Shown in pieces: positions 1 through 7,560 of a stretch of 64,000 nt of DNA. Location of the stretch: assembly GCA_016788585.1 (NCBI GenBank), contig JAEURP010000003.1, positions 1 through 64,000 of the forward strand, read 5' to 3'. The notes under the pieces are model-generated. The model saw only the letters and a program-made list of their open reading frames with translations. It had not been told where the DNA came from and made no database searches. Every line of letters starts with the position of its first letter. Position 1 is the stretch's first letter. A program made the translations under genes and the position numbers. Origin of the DNA: Chthonomonas sp. (lineage in GTDB: Bacteria > Armatimonadota > Fimbriimonadia > Fimbriimonadales > Fimbriimonadaceae).

Positions 1-149
1 ACTGAAAACTGCTGTAAGATGAAATCATGCGGTGTTTTGACACTGGTGTAAGGTCGAGATCAGTTGGCGCAGGAGGAAGGGTGGTTGCGACCTTTCACCA
101 GTGCCACCCAACGTAGGTGCTATGCGAAACTCACCCCGGCCGCCCAGCC

Positions 150-185
150 CGCCTCCTCTGCGAAGAGGGGGCGGTTTTGTTTTTG
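150..185 (+). terminator. Rho-independent terminator (+ strand)
   Basis: A 10-bp stem (150-159 with 164-173, one G-U pair) around a GCGA tetraloop is followed by a T-rich run. Its polarity would end a transcript coming from before the window on the plus strand. Bases 1-149 show no convincing ORF. Confidence 0.65.
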
Positions 186-210
186 GGGTCAGAATGGAAT
201 TCCTCGCGCC

Positions 211-233
211 GGGTGGCGGACTGAAGTCCACCC
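211..233. repeat. Short palindromic element
   Basis: The perfect core GGACTGAAGTCC sits between outer GGGT and ACCC arms. A related palindrome, AGGCTAAAGCCT, lies at 12222-12233 in another 3' intergenic gap. Both have the form of a short REP-like or extragenic palindromic repeat, but two copies in one window are too few to define a family. Confidence 0.35.
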
Positions 234-254
234 TTCGGTTGGGAGAGGGGAGCT

Positions 255-1004
255 TTAGAAGCTCACCGAGTAGCCGGCGGCGAAGCGGAGGGCGGTGCGG
301 TCGGGGCCGAAGAGGTCGGTGGAGAGGCCGACATCGAAGACCGCGCGCGGGGACATTTGCTTCCTGAGTCCGAGTCCGATTGAGCCCATCGGGCCCTCGC
401 CTTTCGTGGGGCTCTGGTTCAGGGCGAACTCGGCGACCAGAGTTTGGTCGAAGCTTCTCGGGTAACCCAGTGGGGTCGAGTAGCCGAGGACCGCGCCGAG
501 GGCGAGGCTGCGCTCGCCGGGGGCGGGGTCGGTAGGGACGCTGAGGTCGAGGTTCAGATGGACCTTGTCGTATTGGCGCAGCGCTTTGGTCGCGACACCG
601 CGCAGGTGCACATCGACGCCGCGACTATCGCGGCCGGTCGGCAACGCGACATCGACTCGGTAGCCAAGCGCGGGCGCATTGCCGACCTCGCGGCGAACGC
701 CATGGAAATAACCAATCTCGACATCGCCAAAGTCGCCTCGACCCCCAGAAGAATGCGGATGAAAGGCGATCGCGAGGTCTTGATTCTTGGCGAACCCGAC
801 CTTGTATTCGGCCTTGAGGCCGTAGTCGGGTCCGCGACGGCGGAACGTGTCGATCGAGAAACCAAGCTCGAGAGCGCGCTCGCCATAGGCGATCGAATAG
901 GCATCATCGAAGGAAAGCGGACGACCGGCTTCGATATTGTTGTGGTCGCTGGCATGGGCGAACGCACCGGCGAGGGCCAACGGAAGAACCATCAAGACTT
1001 TCAT
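255..1004 (-). CDS. Secreted beta-barrel-like protein of the metal cluster
   Basis: About 249 residues. The chosen ATG at 1004 begins a signal peptide (MKVLMVLPLALAGAFAHA) and makes a 4-base ATGA overlap with the gene upstream, so a longer reading frame to 1232 is rejected. The mature part is rich in alternating hydrophobic and aromatic strands and ends in Ser-Phe, a common C-terminus for outer-membrane beta-barrels. I infer an outer-membrane or periplasmic protein; no substrate can be read. It is the last gene of the minus-strand run starting at 5189, so it probably works with the Cys/His-rich secreted proteins encoded upstream. Confidence 0.6.
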   Translation of the reverse strand: MKVLMVLPLALAGAFAHASDHNNIEAGRPLSFDDAYSIAYGERALELGFSIDTFRRRGPDYGLKAEYKVGFAKNQDLAIAFHPHSSGGRGDFGDVEIGYFHGVRREVGNAPALGYRVDVALPTGRDSRGVDVHLRGVATKALRQYDKVHLNLDLSVPTDPAPGERSLALGAVLGYSTPLGYPRSFDQTLVAEFALNQSPTKGEGPMGSIGLGLRKQMSPRAVFDVGLSTDLFGPDRTALRFAAGYSVSF

Positions 1005-2488
1005 GGCTTGTAGGGGTTGGGCTTGTCGATCCGGCGGAACGTGTCGGGCGTGCCGTTGTTGAGCTGGGCCCACTCGGTCAGGCTCAATGACGCGGTGCCT
1101 TTGAGCTCGGGCGTCTCGGCGATGAACTTGTCGAAGGCGGCTTGACTCGTGAAGGCGCGCGACCAATCGGAGCATTCGGGATGATCGCCGGCCTTCTCCA
1201 GGAAGACCACGCCGGGGATGTTTGAGGTCCAATTGCCCTCTTCATCGGAGATGAGCACGAGGAGGCGAGCGGGATCCTCGGTCGCGGCGCGGATGATCGC
1301 CTTGCCGGGCGTTTCGCTGGCCATGTCGCGCGCGCACATCATGCAACGCACGGTCATCGTCCAGCCATTGGCGCTGACGGTCGCTCCCCAAACCGGGCCA
1401 TCGGGGAACGGAATCTGGCAATGCGCGCAAACGCTCATATCCATCCAGCCCATGCCCGACATCCACATGAGGTCGCCGTCGGTGCCCTTCATCCAGCCCA
1501 TGCCGGGCATGCTCATCGGGTGGCGATGGTCGTGCAAGGTGTTCTCCTTGCCTTCGGTGTCCTCCCAGTCTTCGTTCTGATGAGTGCTTGCCAGAACGCG
1601 ATAGATGGCGATCTTGACTTGCTCTTGCTTTTCGCGCTCATTGAGGCTGGGCTCGACGAGGATGTCATTCACGTTGTCGTGCAGCATGTGTAGGTTGTCG
1701 AACGCGTTCGCGATCATCGGGAATCGCTTGGCAAACCTCGGGCTGAGCTCGGCGGTCATCGGCATGAAATCGCGGTCGGTTTTGTAAAGCTCGGCATCGT
1801 GATAGCGCTCGCCGATCACCGCGTATTGGGGTGCCTGGTCTTTGACCGGCACGCGGAACAGCATGTCGTAGTTGACCGTTTGCAGCCAGTGATAGCCCCA
1901 AAACAGGCCGTTGACCTTTGGGAATTGCGCCCGGAACTTGCCCGAATACGGGAAGCTGTCGAGAAATACCATGTTCATCGGCGCGCCAGTGATCGCGTAG
2001 GGTTGGGTGGTGTAGAACTTCCAAAGGGCCTCGATTTCCTGCTCGCGGCGCTCGTCGGTCCAGCCGGGATGGGCGAGCACGTCGATGGTCTGAAAGTGGA
2101 GCGTGTGGGCCCAATCGAAGACCTTCTCCAGCGCGCCGTATTGTCTTTGGAAGGTCGGCGAGATCGCGCCTTCGTCCACGGGCTTGGTCGGTTGGTGCTT
2201 CAGGACCCAATGGATTTGGTCGTAGACCTTGGTCTCCAGTTGAGGCGATTCGCCTCGAACAAGGGCCTCGTAGGCCATAGCATGGCCGACGCCGGTGGCG
2301 TACATGTCTTTGGCGAAGGCGGGAATGCGGTCGATCGCCCAGTTGTAGGGCGCGGGCTTGTAGAAAAGGTGATCCGCACCATTGGCATCAAGCCACTTCG
2401 GCAGGTCGTTGGGAGGCATTGGCATGCCCCCCTGCGCACCTGCTAAAGCGGCCACCGCTAGAGCTAGGGGTAGCGAAAGAGTTTTCAC
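1001..2488 (-). CDS. Secreted metal-binding protein with C-terminal NosL-like domain
   Basis: 495 residues with an N-terminal signal peptide. The first 300 residues match no family I recognise. The middle holds a Met/His-rich stretch with two copies of a GMGWM-type motif (MPGMGWM and MSGMGWM). A Cys domain follows with HCQ and CMMC motifs. The last 80 residues resemble the end of the 157-residue protein encoded next (2498-2971): both have WT..., a Cys before SRAFT, then an Ala-Phe-rich helix and an LT/LS-E segment. Met clusters and Cys pairs of this kind are known in copper-handling proteins. I infer periplasmic copper or soft-metal binding. Confidence 0.6.
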   Translation of the reverse strand: MKTLSLPLALAVAALAGAQGGMPMPPNDLPKWLDANGADHLFYKPAPYNWAIDRIPAFAKDMYATGVGHAMAYEALVRGESPQLETKVYDQIHWVLKHQPTKPVDEGAISPTFQRQYGALEKVFDWAHTLHFQTIDVLAHPGWTDERREQEIEALWKFYTTQPYAITGAPMNMVFLDSFPYSGKFRAQFPKVNGLFWGYHWLQTVNYDMLFRVPVKDQAPQYAVIGERYHDAELYKTDRDFMPMTAELSPRFAKRFPMIANAFDNLHMLHDNVNDILVEPSLNEREKQEQVKIAIYRVLASTHQNEDWEDTEGKENTLHDHRHPMSMPGMGWMKGTDGDLMWMSGMGWMDMSVCAHCQIPFPDGPVWGATVSANGWTMTVRCMMCARDMASETPGKAIIRAATEDPARLLVLISDEEGNWTSNIPGVVFLEKAGDHPECSDWSRAFTSQAAFDKFIAETPELKGTASLSLTEWAQLNNGTPDTFRRIDKPNPYKP

Positions 2489-2497
2489 TTTGCGCTC

Positions 2498-2971
2498 CTA
2501 ACTTGCGGCCTTAGCGGGCTTGGTGATCGCCGTGATGAACTGCTCCAAGGTGAGCGGCTTGGCTTCGGTTTGGCCGTGGGCTTTGGCGTACTTTGCGAAG
2601 GCTTCTTTCGTTGTGAAGGCCCTTGAGAGCGCGGCGCAATCCTTGTGGGCTTTGAAGGTGTTGAGGTAGACCGCATCCTTGGGGCCTGTCCACTTGCCTT
2701 CGGTTCGCTTGAGGATCACCGGCTCGCCGACCTTTTCGCTCGGCGCGTATACGACGAGGTCGCCTTTGTATCGTCCTTGATCTTTGATCACGCAATACAG
2801 GCACCGATACTCGATGCGCTTATTGCCAACCTTTAGCACGACTTCGTTATCTTGCTCCTTGGTGTTTTGAACGACCTTTATCTTGCAGTATGGGCAGTCG
2901 GCCTCGTGGGCAGAACCGATTGCAGCGAACGAGAGGGTGGAGAGAATCAGAATTGTTGTGAGAATTTTCAT
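2498..2971 (-). CDS. NosL-like secreted Cys-rich protein
   Basis: 157 residues with a signal peptide and two Cys pairs in the mature part, CPYC right after cleavage and CLYC about 30 residues on, followed by an SRAFT segment. This layout resembles NosL-type copper-binding proteins, although the usual lipobox Cys is not evident. It lies between the YHS protein (4 bases away) and the larger protein that carries a second copy of the same C-terminal module. A role in metal delivery or sensing in the periplasm is likely; the exact metal is unknown. Confidence 0.6.
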   Translation of the reverse strand: MKILTTILILSTLSFAAIGSAHEADCPYCKIKVVQNTKEQDNEVVLKVGNKRIEYRCLYCVIKDQGRYKGDLVVYAPSEKVGEPVILKRTEGKWTGPKDAVYLNTFKAHKDCAALSRAFTTKEAFAKYAKAHGQTEAKPLTLEQFITAITKPAKAAS

Positions 2972-2974
2972 GGG

Positions 2975-4663
2975 TTACTTGACCTCAAGGGCGAATCCGA
3001 GGGTGCGGATGGCGCCTCGCCAGGAGAACTGGGCGTAGACCTTGTAAAGGCCGGGCTTGGGGAAGCGGCCAGTGAAGCTGACCTTGCCTTGCTTGACTTG
3101 GGCGGTTGACGCAGCGGTCTCGTTGGGATGGCTGTGGACGACGGTCTTGCCATCTTGATGGAAGATCATCATGTGCCCAGCGGCGCCGAGCCACTTGACG
3201 GTATCGCCGGCTGGCTTGCCGGTCTTGGCGTCCTTGAGCTCCACGGTGAGCGTTGCCATTTTGCCGATCTCAATTCCGTGAGTCTTGAGAGTTCCTTGCA
3301 GACCGCCTGAGGTTGCTTGTGTCGAAGGAATTAGCTTGGTGTTCCAGGTCGGCTTAGGACCTTGGACGGCAACCTTTGCGATGAGAACTCGCGAGCCTTT
3401 GCCAGCTGGCGCGACGTCGCCATAGACCCAATAATCGCCGCCCGCCGGGAATTTGATCGGAATCGACCACGTGCCGTCCTTAGCCATGACCGGGTGCTCG
3501 TGGATGAACCAATTGAGGTCCTTGCTGGCGATGAGAAGGTGGAAGCGCTTCTCGTGGGCGAGGTCGAATGACTTCTGGGTTGCGCCGGACTTCGAATCGA
3601 CCACGCGCATCTTCAGCGGGATTGCCCGGCCGGCTAAAGCCTGCTTTGGCCAATCAACGACTTTGAGCGTATAGGGTTGGGCCGCTGGCGTCGTGGCGGG
3701 CTTCTCGTCTTTTACGTCGACGACGAAGGCCACCTTCTGCGGAGCCTGTCCGGGCATTTTTAGTGTGAGATCAATCTTGTACTCGCCTCCATGAGGGAAG
3801 AAGAGCTCGATGCCGTAATCGCCGGGGACACCTTCGCGATGAACCTTCGGCTTTGCTGGCGGCATACCGTGCATGCTCGGCATGGTAACGATCGCGGTGG
3901 CTTCGATTCCACCCACACCTTTGAATCCTTCCTCGACCGGATCCTTAGCGGTTGTGTCGGTCACGCGAAACTCGACGTCGATTTCCTTCTGAGCGTAGAG
4001 GCCGCCTTCGGGGATGCGGAGGACCGCTTCATACTTGCCGAACTTGACCTTGGTAGTTGACTTTGTTTCTGGCTCGGCTTGATGCCCGTGGTCGTGAGCC
4101 TGGGCGACAACCTTGATCGGATGAACGTGGCTCTCAAGACCGGCCACCAATGAATCCTTGGGCCCTCGCTCAAACACTCCTACGCAGTTCGAGCAACACA
4201 TGAACCAGCGCACGCCATTGTGGTCCATGTAGTCACTGGCCATCGAATGGGTCGGGATTTCTTCTTTACCGATTGGGCAATAGAGGGACTCCTTTGGTGG
4301 GACCGTCGCGTATTTTGCGGGCGATGCGAGAAAGGCTTGCTTGTTCGCTTCGCTGATAAATGGGTAGCGGATGGAGTCGAAGTCGGCGGTTGCCACAGCC
4401 TTGTCGATGTTGAGCCGCTGACGCGAAACGGGATCGAACAAGAAGGTGCCGACGGTTTGCTTCGCCTCGCGTCGTTTCGCGAGGAAGACCTCGGGAGTCT
4501 TGGTGAAGTTCGCATCGCAGCCAGCGCAGCAGAAGCTGAATTTTGAGCCCGCGTATTCTAGGCTTGGGGAGTTGGCGTTGACGGGACTGCCCATCACAGG
4601 GCAACGGAGGTCGGTAGTTTGGCCACTGGCCATCGCCACGAAGGCGAGTAAGGTTTGAATCAT
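2975..4663 (-). CDS. Secreted YHS-domain protein with YtkA/FixH-like repeats
   Basis: 562 residues, with a short signal peptide and a good AGGAAA ribosome site before the ATG at 4663. Residues about 20-65 and 125-170 are YHS-like metal modules, each with a CP(V/I)xG start and a CCxxC motif. The stretch between them (FDPVSRQRL to PAKY) looks like a third YHS module that has lost its cysteines. From about residue 205 there are Ig-like YtkA/FixH-type repeats with MHGM, FIHEHP and VHSHP motifs, which are common in copper-cluster proteins. I infer a periplasmic metal-binding scaffold. Confidence 0.65.
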   Translation of the reverse strand: MIQTLLAFVAMASGQTTDLRCPVMGSPVNANSPSLEYAGSKFSFCCAGCDANFTKTPEVFLAKRREAKQTVGTFLFDPVSRQRLNIDKAVATADFDSIRYPFISEANKQAFLASPAKYATVPPKESLYCPIGKEEIPTHSMASDYMDHNGVRWFMCCSNCVGVFERGPKDSLVAGLESHVHPIKVVAQAHDHGHQAEPETKSTTKVKFGKYEAVLRIPEGGLYAQKEIDVEFRVTDTTAKDPVEEGFKGVGGIEATAIVTMPSMHGMPPAKPKVHREGVPGDYGIELFFPHGGEYKIDLTLKMPGQAPQKVAFVVDVKDEKPATTPAAQPYTLKVVDWPKQALAGRAIPLKMRVVDSKSGATQKSFDLAHEKRFHLLIASKDLNWFIHEHPVMAKDGTWSIPIKFPAGGDYWVYGDVAPAGKGSRVLIAKVAVQGPKPTWNTKLIPSTQATSGGLQGTLKTHGIEIGKMATLTVELKDAKTGKPAGDTVKWLGAAGHMMIFHQDGKTVVHSHPNETAASTAQVKQGKVSFTGRFPKPGLYKVYAQFSWRGAIRTLGFALEVK

Positions 4664-4733
4664 AAGGATTTCCTGAGCTGAATTGACTTGCGTTAACGAG
4701 AGATGACCCTGCGGCTGCTAGGCAGGCAGGACG

Positions 4734-5189
4734 TTAGGCAAATCGCACAGGAGGTGCGCGACCCAAAGACGGGCTATGGTCCGGGGAACTGGGAGGACTG
4801 GAATCACTTCCAAAGACGATCGCCTCAGCTTGCGGTGCGCTTGAAGCCAGCGTGATGGGGCCCAGAGGCAATGTTGCGTGAGCGACTGGCTTCACGCTTG
4901 TGTCGATTATCTTGTTGAGAACGACCGGAGAATCTTCTCGCGGTGAATTGGACATCGTGCAGTTGCAGTCGTCCTGCGACTTCTCGCCAATCCTGGGAGC
5001 TTTTGGCTTGCTTTTTTCAGCGCAGGTCGATTCACAGGAATCGCTCTCAGGTTCGGGTTGCACCTCGACTTGGCAACACGCCATGTCGCATTTGGGCATG
5101 TCCTGCGAAGCTATCGCGCTTGTCGGAACTGCCCCGAGCACAAGCGCGAGCATTGCAACCACCATGATCACGATGCTTAGCTTTCGCAT
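4734..5189 (-). CDS. Small secreted Cys-rich protein, RAPP tail
   Basis: About 151 residues from the ATG at 5189. A longer frame to 5522 would place the hydrophobic signal segment in mid-protein, so it is rejected. After the signal peptide come a DMPKCDMACC motif and further CxxxC and CNC groups, typical of metal-binding secreted proteins. The C-terminus ends in GRAPP plus four residues. The divergent gene at 5300 ends in the very similar SARAPPFSA, so the two may be distant paralogues of the DUF2946 type often found beside metal efflux genes. First gene of the minus-strand run. Confidence 0.55.
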   Translation of the reverse strand: MRKLSIVIMVVAMLALVLGAVPTSAIASQDMPKCDMACCQVEVQPEPESDSCESTCAEKSKPKAPRIGEKSQDDCNCTMSNSPREDSPVVLNKIIDTSVKPVAHATLPLGPITLASSAPQAEAIVFGSDSSPPSSPDHSPSLGRAPPVRFA

Positions 5190-5196
5190 ACCCGTT

Positions 5197-5227
5197 ATTA
5201 TAAACAAAATCGTCTTGTGAAGCGTTC
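5197..5227 (-). promoter_or_regulatory. Promoter with operator-like inverted repeat
   Basis: On the minus strand a perfect TATAAT lies at 5202-5197, eight bases before the ATG at 5189. Just upstream, where a -10/-35 spacer would be, is an imperfect inverted repeat, ACAAGACGATTTTGT (5218-5204). No good -35 is present, which would suit an activator or a regulator acting on the spacer. No metal regulator gene is seen nearby. Confidence 0.4.
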
Positions 5228-5299
5228 CTCTACTCCATGGCCTGCACTTCGGAACGCGAGAAGCCAACCATCTGTTGTAGAAACGAAGTAATCTCGGCG

Positions 5300-5722
5300 A
5301 TGGTGACGATGTGGATATCCATAAGGAAGATGGGCGCGGCGGCGTTTGCCGTGTTCTTTCTGCTTGGGCAGTTTCACATGTGCCAATCGGCGTATGAATT
5401 GCCTTCGGGCGCGAAATGCGCGGTTTGCCCCACCTTGCAGCACGAAGAGGCTTCGCACAGTCACGGCCTGCAACTTTCAGCGCAGCATAACGACTGCCAC
5501 GACTGCTGCACCATCGCGGCATGCGAAGATCCGAAACTGCCCAAGACTTTGCTCGCGCCGACCGGACTTCAGTCTATTGATTTAGCGATCTTGCCCGAAC
5601 CCATCTTGGTCTTGCTGCCTGCTTTCGCCGTTGCTAGGCCAGTCCAGATTTGGCAATTTGCCGCCCCTCCAACCGGACCACCGAGCCTAACTTCTGCCCG
5701 CGCACCTCCCTTCTCAGCTTGA
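5300..5722 (+). CDS. Small secreted His/Cys-rich protein, RAPP tail
   Basis: About 140 residues. The start is uncertain: ATGs at 5300, 5309 and 5330 all precede the hydrophobic segment AAFAVFFLLGQF, and none has a strong ribosome site; 5300 is taken as the longest sensible one. The mature part carries KCAVC, HEEASHSHG and CHDCC motifs, then a hydrophobic segment and the tail SARAPPFSA. It is the first gene of the plus-strand RND operon and divergent from a similar small protein at 5189. A periplasmic metal-binding helper of the efflux system is the likeliest role. Confidence 0.5.
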   Translation: MVTMWISIRKMGAAAFAVFFLLGQFHMCQSAYELPSGAKCAVCPTLQHEEASHSHGLQLSAQHNDCHDCCTIAACEDPKLPKTLLAPTGLQSIDLAILPEPILVLLPAFAVARPVQIWQFAAPPTGPPSLTSARAPPFSA

Positions 5723-5779
5723 TCGTCCACGTGTGCCCATGCCTCTAATCGCTGGCACCCCGATCTCTCGCTGAACTTC

Positions 5780-6031
5780 ATGACAGAACAGAACTCCATG
5801 CTTTCCATGGCGGCGGCCTCGGCCCAAGCCTGGGGCCAGACTTTATCATTTCAAGAGGCCCTCACCTCGTACAACCTAAACCCCCTGGCCATTCGTGTGG
5901 CTCGACCGAACTCTGATCAACCGCGCCGTCTCGCGCGCGGCTGCAGAAAATGGTCCTTTGAGATGCTGAACATCCGCGACTCTTTGCGAAATGACACCGG
6001 CAAACGCGATCCACTTGGTGAAGTGATATGA
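5780..6031 (+). pseudogene. Remnant of a TolC/CzcC-type outer-membrane factor
   Basis: An 83-codon frame sits where heavy-metal RND operons normally carry the roughly 400-residue outer-membrane factor gene. Its first part (AQAWGQTLSFQEAL, then NPLAIRVAR) looks like the start of the mature TolC/CzcC fold. Its last part (FEMLNIRDSLR) is reminiscent of the conserved C-terminal helix of that family, and its stop overlaps the adaptor start as ATGA. I infer that about 1 kb of the middle was deleted while both ends remained. If this is wrong, it is an unrelated small protein. Confidence 0.4.
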
Positions 6032-7560
6032 GGAGTTTCTGGATACTCGGGCTCGCCTTCGCAACGTTGCTTGCCGGCTGCGAGCCAAGGGCTAGAGGTG
6101 ATGAGCATGCTCGGAAAGAAGAGGCTCATGAAGAAAGCGAAATCTCGCTGGATGCCGAGCAACAGAAGCTAGCAGGAATTCAAACCGAGACTGTTCGGAC
6201 GCAGAGCATCCAAGCAAACCTGAATGTCCCTGGCGCGGTGAGATCCACGACCCACGGCCGCGCTATTGTCACTCCGCCGGCTGCTGGTCGCATTGTTAGC
6301 CTCAATGCGCATATTGGACAACAGGTACGCCAAGGCCAAGTCCTCGCGGTCATCGAATCGACTGAACTTGCCCAAGCGGCTGCCAGTGTCGCCGATGCCC
6401 AAAGGGCAAAGGACTCCGCGGTTTCATTCTTAAAGGAGTCGAAGTCGCAAGTCCAGATTGCTCAGGCCAAGCTGAGTTCGGCGCTGGCAAATCTTGCTCG
6501 CCAAAAGCAGTTTGCAGCCTCTGGTGCCTTCGATCAGCCTGCGCTGCAGGCGGCTCAGGCCGAGCTCAACGATGCACAAGGCGACCTCCAAAGCGCTCAG
6601 CGTGAGCAGGCCGGCCATGCCGAAGTCGTACGGCGACTCGAAGCCCTATTCGCCGAAGGTATCGTCTCGCGCGCGGAGCTCGATGCCGCCAAGCTGGAGC
6701 TTCAGCAAGATGAAATTCGGCTCGCCCGCGCCCGCGCCAAAATTGACCTCGCTAAATCGGTCTTCGAGAGAGAGAAGACTTTGGTCCAACGGGGCCTCGC
6801 CAATGCTCGCGAAATTCAGACCGCGGAAACCGACGTAAAGACGAGTCAGCTTGAGCTCGTCCGAACCCGCATCACAGTAAGCTCCGCAGAAGCCGCTTTG
6901 CGAAATGCGAACCGAGCGATCAGTAATGCACAAGCAACTTACCGAGCTTTCGCTGGTGGTGGTGGAGGTAATGGCTCACGCGCCTCGTTAGTCGCCCCCA
7001 TTTCGGGCACGATCACACGGCTTGATGTCACCAATGGCCAAGCGGTTGACCGCACGCAGACGCTTTTCGAGATCGAGAATCTCACCTCGGTATGGGTCAC
7101 GGCAAACGTGCCTGAGCGAGATTCAAGCAAGGTTCGCAAAGGTGCTCGCGTTGAGATCACGATCGGTGCGGTTCCCAATGCAGAGTTTCAAGGCATCGTG
7201 CAAGTGGTCAGTAGCCGCGTCGATCCCAAAACTCGCGCTATCCCGGTCGAATGCCTCGTCACCAACTCCGGTGGGCGGCTGAAGCCTGACATGTTCGGCA
7301 CCGTCCACATTGGCTATGGAGAGTCCTCCAACTCTATTGCGATCCCTCGATCGGCACTCGTACAGGAAGCCGGCAAGTCATTCGTTTTCGTCAAGGATGA
7401 CCATGGATTTGCAAAGCGCGAGGTCACCCTTGGTGCGCGTGCCGGCAACCTAGTCGCCGTAAGCAAAGGCCTTGTTGAAGGCGAAACCCTTGTTACCAAA
7501 GGCGGCTTCGTTCTCGCCAGTGAACTGAAAAAGGGCGAGCTAAAGGGACACGAGCACTAA
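6028..7560 (+). CDS. Heavy-metal RND efflux periplasmic adaptor (CzcB/CusB-like)
   Basis: 510 residues, lipoprotein: the lipobox LLAGC places the acylated Cys near residue 18, followed by a His/Glu-rich stretch. A biotinyl-lipoyl-like half domain (about residues 75-115), a very long Ala/Gln-rich coiled coil (about 120-310), the second lipoyl half with LVAPISGTI, then beta-barrel and membrane-proximal domains follow the order of membrane-fusion proteins. It links the inner-membrane pump to an outer-membrane factor. ATGA overlap with the remnant upstream and a 1-base overlap with the pump gene show a single operon. Confidence 0.9.
   Translation: MRSFWILGLAFATLLAGCEPRARGDEHARKEEAHEESEISLDAEQQKLAGIQTETVRTQSIQANLNVPGAVRSTTHGRAIVTPPAAGRIVSLNAHIGQQVRQGQVLAVIESTELAQAAASVADAQRAKDSAVSFLKESKSQVQIAQAKLSSALANLARQKQFAASGAFDQPALQAAQAELNDAQGDLQSAQREQAGHAEVVRRLEALFAEGIVSRAELDAAKLELQQDEIRLARARAKIDLAKSVFEREKTLVQRGLANAREIQTAETDVKTSQLELVRTRITVSSAEAALRNANRAISNAQATYRAFAGGGGGNGSRASLVAPISGTITRLDVTNGQAVDRTQTLFEIENLTSVWVTANVPERDSSKVRKGARVEITIGAVPNAEFQGIVQVVSSRVDPKTRAIPVECLVTNSGGRLKPDMFGTVHIGYGESSNSIAIPRSALVQEAGKSFVFVKDDHGFAKREVTLGARAGNLVAVSKGLVEGETLVTKGGFVLASELKKGELKGHEH

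Noticed and set aside
1001-1232. Extended N-terminus of the barrel-like protein (start at 1232)
   Set aside because: It would overlap the upstream gene by more than 200 bases and bury the signal peptide; the ATG at 1004 makes an ATGA overlap.
5190-5522. Extended N-terminus of the Cys-rich protein (start at 5522)
   Set aside because: It would run through the divergent gene's start and promoter and place the signal peptide inside the protein.
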